From Patescibacteria group bacterium (GTDB lineage Bacteria; Patescibacteriota; Microgenomatia; UBA1400; MFAQ01): 5,588 nt of DNA. The stretch lies in NCBI GenBank assembly GCA_018817845.1, contig JAHITH010000096.1, positions 1 to 5,588 of the forward strand. The letters are read 5' to 3'. Positions 1 to 4,940 of the stretch are shown here, piece by piece. Each line of letters starts with the position of its first letter. The first letter of the stretch is position 1. The position numbers were made by a program, and so were the translations under genes. The notes under the pieces were generated by a model, which saw only the letters and a program-made list of their open reading frames with translations, searched no databases and had not been told where the DNA came from.

Positions 1-676
1 CTTCACCCTAATGGAAATGGTCATAGTAGTCGGCGTCATTCTTATTCTCACACTCCTTGCCCTCCTAACCCTAAACCCCAAAACCAGCATCAACAAAGCC
101 TACGACGCCCACCGCAAAAAAGACCTAGAAAGTTTAAGAATAGCTTTCGAAAACTACTACACAGACTACTCCTGCTACCCCACCCAAGCACAAATCTCAA
201 ACTGCAACTCAAACGAACTAGATCCATACATCAAAGAAATCCCCTGCGACCCCATAAGCAACACCCCCTACGAACTAATCGCCAACCCCCCCACCTGCCC
301 TCAAAATTTCATCGCCTATACCCAGTTAAAATATGACCAAGACCAAAACGCAGACAGCTTCAACTGCTTCTCCGTCAACTCCCCCAACTCCACCACCGAT
401 CCCAGCCACGACTGCAACACATACTTCGACTCTTTCACGCCCACAGAAACTCCCTCGCCCACCCCTTCTGGCACCGGCACACCAACTCCATCTCCCACTC
501 CAACCAGCACCCCCGTTCCCACTCCTACCGGCAACTACCGCCACTGCTCCAGTGTCGATACTTGCTCTCCACTCCCTACTGGTAAAATTTGCTATCCTTA
601 CTTCGACTGGGACGACACCGACTGCTCCGGCACCTGCTCCGACCCCGTCAACGTCTGCACTCCCTACTATCTCTAA
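1..676 (+). CDS. Type IV pilin / pseudopilin-like protein, 5'-partial
   Basis: The open frame runs off the left edge. The first full codons (from base 2) read FTLMEMVIVVG, the mature N-terminus of a type IV prepilin: Phe1, Glu5, then a hydrophobic helix of about 20 residues ending at LNP. The ATG at base 11 lies inside this motif, so the true start and the leader peptide ending in Gly are outside the window. The helix is followed by a PulG-like region (conserved-looking YYTDY..CYP and IPCDP) with six Cys. A stalk of about 35 residues made almost only of Thr, Pro, Ser and Gly comes next. The protein ends in a domain of about 45 residues with six more Cys, probably disulfide-bonded outside the cell. 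It should be processed by prepilin peptidase and assembled into a pilus or pseudopilus. The stalk would extend the Cys-rich tip and is a plausible O-glycosylation target. The pilin assignment is firm; the filament type and the role of the C-terminal domain are not known. Confidence 0.88.
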   Translation, partial: FTLMEMVIVVGVILILTLLALLTLNPKTSINKAYDAHRKKDLESLRIAFENYYTDYSCYPTQAQISNCNSNELDPYIKEIPCDPISNTPYELIANPPTCPQNFIAYTQLKYDQDQNADSFNCFSVNSPNSTTDPSHDCNTYFDSFTPTETPSPTPSGTGTPTPSPTPTSTPVPTPTGNYRHCSSVDTCSPLPTGKICYPYFDWDDTDCSGTCSDPVNVCTPYYL

Positions 677-693
677 AACTAAATAAAGTTTTA
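674..693 (+). terminator. Weak AT-rich hairpin at the end of the pilin gene
   Basis: A perfect 7-bp inverted repeat (TAAAACT / AGTTTTA, 6-base loop) begins at the pilin stop codon and runs into a short T-rich stretch. The stem is AT-only apart from one C-G pair and there is no long T run, so termination is possible but weak. It overlaps the promoter region of the next gene. Confidence 0.25.
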
Positions 694-696
694 TTG

Positions 697-710
697 TATA
701 CTTAATATCA
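697..710 (+). promoter_or_regulatory. -10 element for a leaderless transcript
   Basis: TATACT at 697-702 matches five of six positions of the sigma-70 -10 box. It ends 8 bases before the A of the ATG at 710, so transcription would begin at or next to the start codon. No convincing -35 box is seen at 16-18 bp upstream, and no Shine-Dalgarno sequence precedes the ATG. The same geometry recurs at other genes in this window. Confidence 0.5.
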
Positions 711-1612
711 TGATCATCGAATCCTGCACCACCAATCCAGCCAACACCAATCTCGGCAAACGCGTCTTCCAAAAAACCATCACCGTCATTGGCTACACTG
801 CCCTCATTGCCTTTGCCGTCATTACCACCATCACCGTTATTGGCTCAAGTAGCAAATCTCCCACCGGCTCATACCTCTCTCCCCTCCCCAAAGGCGAAAT
901 CGCTCAGGATACCTCCTCGGACGGTGGCCGAAGCACAGCGGAGGACTCCTCCGAGGTGGGATCCGCCAATATCAAATCCACCCCCGAACTCATCAACCTA
1001 GCCCAAAACTATCTAGATAAAGCCTTTGCCCTAGCCAAAACGCCACCAAAACAAACCCCAGAACAAAAAGCCAAGATCCTAGAAAACCTAGATCAAAGCC
1101 TCAGCCTCACCACCCAAGCCATCAGCCAAGACCCCAGAAACCCCAACGGCTACGTTTTAAGAGCCCATATTCTAACCGCCGTCAGTAACACCAACCCCAA
1201 CGCCCTAGCCCAAGCTCAAAAAGACCTAGAAACCGCTCAAAACTTAAGCCAAGGTCAACCAATCACCTTGCCAGAAACCATCAATCCTCTAAATTTATTA
1301 CCAGACCAACAAGCCCTTGCTAACTCCGACCTCATCCTGGCCGCACCTTTACCCGGCCAAGTTTTGCCAGAGCAAAAGTTAGACGCGGCATCAAACTCCT
1401 TCACCACCACCACCATCATTCCTGCTGGCCAAACAGAAATCTTAATAAACGACAACAGAATCACCCCCACCTCCTACATCTACCTAATTCCAGAAACCAA
1501 AACCAACGCCAGCATATTTGTCAAGTCCAAAGGCACCGGCCAATTCACCCTAGCAACATCTACCATATCAGATATAGACATTTCTATAAACTACTATATA
1601 ATAAATCCCTAA
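710..1612 (+). CDS. Membrane-anchored TPR-like protein with C-terminal beta domain, function unknown
   Basis: 300 aa. A short N-terminal tail is followed by one hydrophobic segment at about residues 24-44, probably a membrane anchor. Residues 46-88 are a low-complexity linker containing a palindromic repeat (residues 66-85). Residues 90-180 are helical with alternating Ala/Leu/Gln, including AISQDPRNPNGYVLRA and a later DLETAQNL helix, which resembles TPR or solenoid repeats. Residues 225-300 look like a small beta module (IPAGQTEILINDNRITPTSYIYLIP, then GTGQFTLATS and an aromatic end). From memory, similar C-terminal modules occur in CPR surface proteins, but I cannot name the family. The ATG was chosen because the -10 box lies 8 bases before it. 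The stop overlaps the next start by one base (TAATG), so translation is probably coupled. A partner or scaffold of the downstream ligase-like protein is an inference from context. Confidence 0.72.
   Translation: MIIESCTTNPANTNLGKRVFQKTITVIGYTALIAFAVITTITVIGSSSKSPTGSYLSPLPKGEIAQDTSSDGGRSTAEDSSEVGSANIKSTPELINLAQNYLDKAFALAKTPPKQTPEQKAKILENLDQSLSLTTQAISQDPRNPNGYVLRAHILTAVSNTNPNALAQAQKDLETAQNLSQGQPITLPETINPLNLLPDQQALANSDLILAAPLPGQVLPEQKLDAASNSFTTTTIIPAGQTEILINDNRITPTSYIYLIPETKTNASIFVKSKGTGQFTLATSTISDIDISINYYIINP
907..964 (+). repeat. Palindromic GC-rich repeat inside the TPR-like gene (site 1)
   Basis: The arms at 907-921 and 950-964 are inverted repeats matching at 13 of 15 positions. Inside, CGGAGG ACT CCTCCG at 939-953 is a perfect 6-bp hairpin. 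The segment is much richer in G than the flanking coding sequence. It keeps the frame and encodes an Asp/Ser/Gly/Glu-rich stretch, residues 66-85, in a flexible linker. Its second half (937-964) matches 3531-3558 at 20 of 28 positions, and an 11-base word (GGTGGCCGAAG, 923-933) recurs at 3570-3580. Confidence 0.6.
1575..1602 (+). promoter_or_regulatory. Candidate internal promoter for the ligase-like gene
   Basis: TAGACA (1575-1580, five of six -35 positions) and a perfect TATAAT (1597-1602) are separated by 16 bp, inside the last codons of the preceding gene. The -10 box ends 10 bases before the ATG at 1612, giving a leader of about 0-3 bases. The stretch is AT-rich because it encodes Ile/Tyr/Asn, so chance similarity is possible. 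Confidence 0.45.
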
Positions 1613-3711
1613 TGAGACAAACACTAGACAAAATCTCCAGCCAAACCCTAAAATTCATCCTCCCTCTAACGGCCTTTCTGGTTCCCCTGTTCTTCCTCAC
1701 CCTCACCCCAGACTTCTTCTCCTTCAACAAACGCTTCCTTCTATATATACTCGCCTCTGTTAGCTTAATCGCCTTCTCCTTAAGAACCCTCACCCGCCGC
1801 AAACTTCAACTCACCCTCTCCCCAGCCAGTGGCCCACTTTTAGCCCTAGTCGCCATTTATATCATTTCTTCCATTGTCCAAGCCCCCAACACCACCCAAA
1901 GTCTTTTTGGCCAAACCTCACTCATTGCCGCCTTGGTTGTCATCTTCTTAACCACCACCTCTAGCCAAAAAAACCAGTTCGTCATCCAAACCACCATCTA
2001 CTCTCTTTTAGCCTCCGTATTCATCACCAGTCTTTTTGCCATCTACCAAGCCCTAGGATTAGCAGAAAATATGGCCGGCCCAGCCTACCTCCAGTCCAAG
2101 ATCTTCAACCCAGCTGGTGGCCCACTACCCCTCTTAAGCCTAACTCTACCCCTAATCCCCGCCGTAATTTATTTAGGCCTTAAAACCAATCAATGGCTCG
2201 CCAAACTTTTTATCTTCACCGTCGCCACCGTTTTCACCGTCGCCAGCATTTTCCAAATAAACTTCCTTTTACCTTCCACCCCAGAGGCTAGCCTTACCCT
2301 TCTTCCCCTTTCCGCTGGCTGGTCCATCGCCGTCGACATCTTCAAAAACTGGCGCACCGCCCTCCTTGGCACCGGCCCAGGCACATTCTTAACCGCCTTC
2401 ACCAGGCTAAGACCCATCAACCTAAACTTCACCCCCCTCTGGAACATCCGCTTCTCCAACTCCTCAAACGAATTACTAACCATTCTTACCACCACCGGAC
2501 TCTTAGGGTTACTATCTTTCATATTCTCCTTCACCAAAACTTCAAGCGCCGCAGGCGCGAAGACCTTGTTGGGTGTGAACGAAGTGAACTACCCAACTGG
2601 GGCCCACCACACCTTTTCCCGCATAATTCTCATCACATCCTTCATCATCTTCTTCTTGGTCCCAGCCACCCCCGTGCTTTTAACCCTTAGCTTTTTAGCC
2701 CTAACCCTAGTTACTCTAAATCTAAAACTCCAAGACAATCAAAAAATCAAGGATGTAATCATAAACCTAGTCGCCACACCCAAAAACAGTACCACATCTT
2801 CTACGGCCAACGCCATCCTTCCTTGGGTCTACACCGCCTCCACAGCAATTCTTCTTGGTTTCTTCTGGTTCTTCTCTGGTCGCATCTACGCCGCCGCCGC
2901 CACTACCAAAAAAGCCATCGACACCTTAAATACAGAGGCCATCACCTCTTACAACTATCAATCACAAGCCTATACCCTAGACCCCACCAACCCCACCTAC
3001 CGCATCAACTTCTCTCAAACATCACTAGCCTTAGCCAACTCCCTAGCTCAAAATGAAAACCTATCCGACCAAGATAAGCAAGACTTAACACAGCTGGTAG
3101 AACAAGCTATCAGAGAAGCCAAAAACGCCACCCAGCTAGACCCAGCCAACGTCACCGTTTGGGAAAATCTGGCCGGTATTTATAGACAAATAATCAACTT
3201 TGCCGAAGGCGCCTCAGACTGGACCATCGCCGCCTACTCCCAAGCCATCAACCTAGACCCCACCAACCCAGCCCTAAGACTAGATCTAGGCGGAGTTTTG
3301 TTGACCCTAAAAGACTACGACGGCGCCATCAGCCTATTCCAACAAGCCGTCGACAGAAAATCCGACTGGCCCAACGCCCACTACAACCTAGCCGCCGCCC
3401 ACAACGCCAACAAAAACTATGCCAAGGCTCTAGCAGAAATGAGAATTGTTGTTCAACTTCTTGACCCCAACACCGACGACTACCAAAAAGCCCAAGACGA
3501 ACTCACAGAGTTAGAAAAACTCGTCCCCGCAGCGCAGGTCTCCCCGGGGGTGGGCCCTGACTCCCCCGGGGTGGCCGAAGCCGAAAAAGACATCCAACTA
3601 GTCACCCCCACCCCGCTTCCCTCACCAGCAGAACCTATTAACCTCCCAGAAGACTCCGCCCCCGAAATCCCTTCCCCAACCCCCACCCCAACAGAACAAC
3701 CAGCAGAGTAA
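1612..3711 (+). CDS. O-antigen ligase/polymerase-like (Wzy_C type) membrane protein with C-terminal TPRs
   Basis: 699 aa. The first ~425 residues contain about ten hydrophobic segments (for example near 14-32, 41-58, 72-90, 101-118, 125-148, 171-192, 197-220, 290-308, 335-372 and 405-425). Before the eighth lies a long loop with LLGTGPGTF, then RFSNSSNELL and TTTGLLGLL. This arrangement matches the Wzy_C/WaaL family, which transfers or polymerises lipid-linked glycans outside the membrane. The usual loop His is not evident; Ser/Asn occupy NSSNE. Residues ~430-632 form at least four TPR-like repeats with clear AINLDPTNP and NAHYNLAAAH signatures. The tail (638-699) is Pro/Thr/Glu-rich. Two G-rich palindromic segments interrupt it, at residues 311-331 (loop between hydrophobic segments) and 638-657. 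The ATG overlaps the previous stop by one base and no Shine-Dalgarno is seen. Beside a pilin it could be a PglL/PilO-like oligosaccharyltransferase or a surface-polymer ligase; the substrate cannot be read from sequence. Confidence 0.78.
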   Translation: MRQTLDKISSQTLKFILPLTAFLVPLFFLTLTPDFFSFNKRFLLYILASVSLIAFSLRTLTRRKLQLTLSPASGPLLALVAIYIISSIVQAPNTTQSLFGQTSLIAALVVIFLTTTSSQKNQFVIQTTIYSLLASVFITSLFAIYQALGLAENMAGPAYLQSKIFNPAGGPLPLLSLTLPLIPAVIYLGLKTNQWLAKLFIFTVATVFTVASIFQINFLLPSTPEASLTLLPLSAGWSIAVDIFKNWRTALLGTGPGTFLTAFTRLRPINLNFTPLWNIRFSNSSNELLTILTTTGLLGLLSFIFSFTKTSSAAGAKTLLGVNEVNYPTGAHHTFSRIILITSFIIFFLVPATPVLLTLSFLALTLVTLNLKLQDNQKIKDVIINLVATPKNSTTSSTANAILPWVYTASTAILLGFFWFFSGRIYAAAATTKKAIDTLNTEAITSYNYQSQAYTLDPTNPTYRINFSQTSLALANSLAQNENLSDQDKQDLTQLVEQAIREAKNATQLDPANVTVWENLAGIYRQIINFAEGASDWTIAAYSQAINLDPTNPALRLDLGGVLLTLKDYDGAISLFQQAVDRKSDWPNAHYNLAAAHNANKNYAKALAEMRIVVQLLDPNTDDYQKAQDELTELEKLVPAAQVSPGVGPDSPGVAEAEKDIQLVTPTPLPSPAEPINLPEDSAPEIPSPTPTPTEQPAE
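2540..2605 (+). repeat. Cluster of palindromes inside the ligase-like gene (site 2)
   Basis: The first hairpin pairs CTTC..GCGCC with GGCGC.GAAG (2540-2562, loop GCA). A second has 7-bp perfect arms, GTTGGGT 2568-2574 and ACCCAAC 2591-2597, enclosing a direct repeat of GTGAAC (2575-2580 and 2584-2589). GGGGCCC follows. The segment is G-rich against a C-rich background and encodes residues 311-331 in the loop between two membrane segments, without breaking the frame. No clear sequence match to sites 1 and 3 is seen. Confidence 0.5.
3531..3580 (+). repeat. GC-rich palindromic repeat in the tail of the ligase-like gene (site 3)
   Basis: It contains two near-identical palindromic blocks, CTCCCCGGGGGTGGG and CTCCCCCGGGGTGGC, joined by a short linker. 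Positions 3531-3558 match 937-964 at 20 of 28 bases and lie in the same codon phase there. GGTGGCCGAAG at 3570-3580 matches 923-933 exactly but in another reading frame. The two halves occur in the opposite order to site 1. It encodes residues ~638-657 between the TPR domain and the Pro/Thr tail. Confidence 0.55.
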
Positions 3712-3794
3712 GGTCAGACCCTACGTCCCGCTGCCGAAATTGAACCGGCCTCTGGCTTGCAGAACCCTATCCCCAGGAAAAGGGTCTGACCTTA
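3709..3794. repeat. 86-bp inverted-repeat element between convergent genes
   Basis: Perfect 14-bp arms (TAAGGTCAGACCCT at 3709-3722 and its reverse complement at 3781-3794) flank a 58-base interior. The interior has further pairing potential, such as CTGC (3731-3734) with GCAG (3759-3762). The first three bases of each arm are the TAA stop of the gene entering from that side. It could be a MITE/REP-like element or a bidirectional terminator. There is no T run after either arm, which argues against a classical intrinsic terminator. Confidence 0.7.
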
Positions 3795-4394
3795 ACGGTT
3801 AACACCTCTTTTCTTCTCATACATCCTCTCATCCGCATCTTTAAATAGTTTACCTACCACATCTCCTCCCTCATCCACTATCTCCAAAAACTCCTTCGCC
3901 GTAAACAACTTAATTCCAAAACTAACCGTCCCAGCTTCCTTACCCTCTAACACTTTAATTCTCTCAAGCCTCTTTTTTACATCTTCCTCATCCACAAAAC
4001 CATCTCTATCACTATATACCGGCAACAACACCCCAAACTCATCTCCACCCAATCTAACCACAATGTCATAATCCTTCAATACCTCAGAAATTTTATGTAA
4101 TACCCCGTCTCCGTGTGGATGTCCAAAAGTATCATTAACTTGCTTAAATCTATTCACATCCCCAAGCAGAAGCACCACTTGTTTTAATTTTCCTCTTTTT
4201 ATTACCTCCGCAATTTTTTGCACCTCTTGCTTAAATCCTTCCCTATTAAGTATCCCGTGTTCTCCTAGCATTGGATCAAGCCTTACCAGTCTCCGCAATC
4301 TCTCAAGCTCCGCACTAATCATCTCTCGCCCATCCTCTGGCAACATATTCAAATAATCCTCCACCCCCAACACCGATTCTTTTTCTTTTTCCAT
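3792..4394 (-). CDS. GGDEF-domain protein, probable diguanylate cyclase
   Basis: 200 aa. Residues 1-36 are charged and helical with no membrane segment. The GGDEF domain begins at LDP..GEHGILNREGF (39-54), a variant of the usual DxLTGLxNR opening. It continues with LGDVNRFKQVNDTFGHPHGD (77-96, including metal-binding Asp79 and substrate-side Asn87 and Asp96), an intact GGDEF at 116-120, TVSFGIKLF near 156-164, and the closing DADERMY with GVN near the C-terminus. All core catalytic motifs are present, so it should make cyclic di-GMP from two GTP in the cytoplasm. The RxxD inhibitory site expected just before GGDEF reads KDYD (107-110), so product feedback may be weak or absent. No sensor domain is fused; the N-terminal helix may mediate dimerisation. 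It is monocistronic and convergent with the ligase-like gene, and its stop lies in the inverted-repeat arm. Its coding strand is G-rich, unlike the + strand genes. Confidence 0.9.
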   Translation of the reverse strand: MEKEKESVLGVEDYLNMLPEDGREMISAELERLRRLVRLDPMLGEHGILNREGFKQEVQKIAEVIKRGKLKQVVLLLGDVNRFKQVNDTFGHPHGDGVLHKISEVLKDYDIVVRLGGDEFGVLLPVYSDRDGFVDEEDVKKRLERIKVLEGKEAGTVSFGIKLFTAKEFLEIVDEGGDVVGKLFKDADERMYEKKRGVNR

Positions 4395-4400
4395 ATATCA

Positions 4401-4409
4401 TTTATACCA
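4401..4409 (-). promoter_or_regulatory. Extended -10 promoter of the GGDEF gene
   Basis: On the - strand, TGG followed by TATAAA (4406 down to 4401) forms an extended -10 box (TGn + TATAAA). It ends 7 bases before the A of the ATG at 4394, predicting a leaderless mRNA. No good -35 box is visible, which is common for extended -10 promoters. Confidence 0.55.
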
Positions 4410-4419
4410 AATTTTTAAC

Positions 4420-4449
4420 AAAAATTAACCAAGGTCTCACCTTTGTTAA
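4420..4449 (-). terminator. Intrinsic terminator-like hairpin downstream of the tRNA
   Basis: On the - strand an 11-bp stem (one mismatch) with loop GAG occupies 4449-4425 and is followed directly by TTTTTG. It lies about 75 bases past the tRNA 3' end and just before the GGDEF promoter, so it would separate the two transcripts. The stem has only moderate GC content. Confidence 0.5.
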
Positions 4450-4452
4450 ACA

Positions 4453-4497
4453 ATGTGGAACGTAATATTGCTCTGCGATAGACGTTCCTAACCACGT
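4453..4497. repeat. Solitary copy of the 30-bp hairpin repeat
   Basis: The core at 4458-4487 is identical over 30 bases to the cores at 5493-5522 and 5544-5573. It folds as GAACGT / ACGTTC outer arms, a 3/2 internal loop, ATTGC / GCGAT inner arms with one wobble, and loop TCT. It is flanked by ATGTGG on the left and CCACGTT on the right, the two halves of the linker that joins cores in the array at 5474. It lies in the 3' trailer of the tRNA on the - strand. Confidence 0.75.
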
Positions 4498-4524
4498 TTA
4501 AATTTTCTTAAATTTATTACGTGG
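4492..4524. repeat. Inverted repeat reaching into the tRNA CCA end
   Basis: CCACGT (4492-4497) pairs with ACGTGG (4519-4524), and inside it AAATTT pairs with AAATTT around loop TCTT. The right arm includes the three bases encoding the tRNA CCA. In the precursor RNA the CCA end could therefore be base-paired to the trailer. Confidence 0.45.
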
Positions 4525-4597
4525 TGGACCCGAGGGGGATCGAACCCCTTGCCTCCTACGTGCCACGCAGGCGCTCTACCAACTGAGCTACGGGCCC
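4522..4597 (-). tRNA. tRNA-Ala, anticodon GGC
   Basis: A full 76-base cloverleaf with encoded CCA (4522-4524). The acceptor GGGCCCG pairs with CGGGTCC and holds the G3-U70 wobble that alanyl-tRNA synthetase recognises. The D stem is GCTC/GAGC, the anticodon stem CCTGC/GTAGG has one G-U pair, the anticodon loop is GTGGCAC with anticodon GGC, the variable loop has 5 bases, and the T arm AGGGG-TTCGATC-CCCCT is canonical. It reads GCC and GCU codons. It is transcribed away from the toxin-antitoxin operon, with its own promoter. Confidence 0.96.
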
Positions 4598-4609
4598 AAG
4601 ATCCCCCCT

Positions 4610-4618
4610 ATTTTACCA
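4610..4618 (-). promoter_or_regulatory. Extended -10 promoter of the tRNA gene
   Basis: On the - strand TGG + TAAAAT (4618 down to 4610) is an extended -10 box matching five of six core positions. The predicted start near 4603 lies about 6 bases before the tRNA 5' end. No clear -35 box is seen. Confidence 0.45.
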
Positions 4619-4630
4619 CGTCGTCATCCT

Positions 4631-4652
4631 GCACCGACTGGTGCGGGGCCCC
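4631..4652. repeat. Small hairpin and GC palindrome between divergent promoters
   Basis: GCACC GACT GGTGC (4631-4644) is a perfect 5-bp stem and is followed directly by the palindrome GGGGCCCC (4645-4652). It lies between the - strand tRNA promoter and the + strand antitoxin promoter. The role is unknown; it could be a transcription barrier or a remnant of a GC-rich repeat. Confidence 0.3.
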
Positions 4653-4662
4653 ACCACCCCCC

Positions 4663-4691
4663 TTGACAGCCATCAAGTAACATGTTACTAT
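4663..4691 (+). promoter_or_regulatory. Strong promoter of the toxin-antitoxin operon
   Basis: A perfect -35 TTGACA (4663-4668), a 17-bp spacer, and -10 TACTAT (4686-4691) with an extended TGT in front. The -10 box ends 7 bases before the A of the antitoxin ATG at 4698, so the mRNA should be leaderless. It is the best promoter in the window. Confidence 0.75.
4676..4689. promoter_or_regulatory. Operator palindrome for antitoxin autorepression
   Basis: AGTAACATGTTACT is a perfect 14-bp palindrome lying between -35 and -10 and overlapping four bases of the -10 box. Ribbon-helix-helix antitoxins bind such symmetric sites as paired dimers. Binding here would block RNA polymerase, giving autorepression by the antitoxin or the toxin-antitoxin complex. 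Confidence 0.65.
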
Positions 4692-4697
4692 TAAGTC

Positions 4698-4940
4698 ATG
4701 CTACTAACCCATAGAACCAATCTTCTATTAGAAGAAACAGACTACCACCTACTCTCCCAGCTTGCCTCTCAAAACAACGTCAGTATGGGTAAACTTATCC
4801 GCCAAGCAGTCAAACAAACCTACACCATACCCCAGATCAATACCACCGCTAAAATACTCTCTAATCTTCAAAAACTTGGCCAACAAATAAACACCAAGGG
4901 CATCAACTACAAAGAACTTATCGCCCATGGCCGCAAATAA
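4698..4940 (+). CDS. Ribbon-helix-helix antitoxin (VapB-like)
   Basis: 80 aa. The N-terminal ~42 residues fit a ribbon-helix-helix fold: a short strand with RTNLLLE (6-12), a first helix (ETDYHLLSQLASQNN), a turn, and a second helix (VSMGKLIRQAVKQTY, 28-42) with the usual Ser/Gly-Lys-Leu-Ile-Arg pattern. Basic residues in the strand would contact the operator. The C-terminal half (43-80) has no recognisable domain and is expected to wrap around and block the toxin. The start is fixed by the promoter, which predicts transcription beginning on this ATG. It overlaps the downstream PIN gene by 14 bp, the typical antitoxin-first layout. It could also be described as a CopG/Arc family antitoxin; the exact VapB subfamily is not determined. 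Confidence 0.82.
   Translation: MLLTHRTNLLLEETDYHLLSQLASQNNVSMGKLIRQAVKQTYTIPQINTTAKILSNLQKLGQQINTKGINYKELIAHGRK

Noticed and set aside
11..13. ATG at 11 as the start of the pilin gene
   Set aside because: The codons before it (Phe-Thr-Leu) complete the prepilin cleavage motif, so this Met is internal and the gene begins before the window.
326..772. Long open frames on both strands overlapping the pilin and its downstream gap
   Set aside because: They are shadows of the low-complexity Thr/Pro-coding stretch. Their translations are Gly/Val- or Pro/Thr-rich without domain features, and the pilin frame explains the region.
2190..2537. Minus-strand open frame within the ligase-like gene
   Set aside because: It is antisense to a clear multi-membrane-segment protein and has no promoter or recognisable motif.
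4445..4497. Integron attC site around the solitary hairpin repeat
   Set aside because: GTTAAAC and a CTAAC-like word flank the hairpin but in the wrong order for attC, and the copies in the array lack these boxes.
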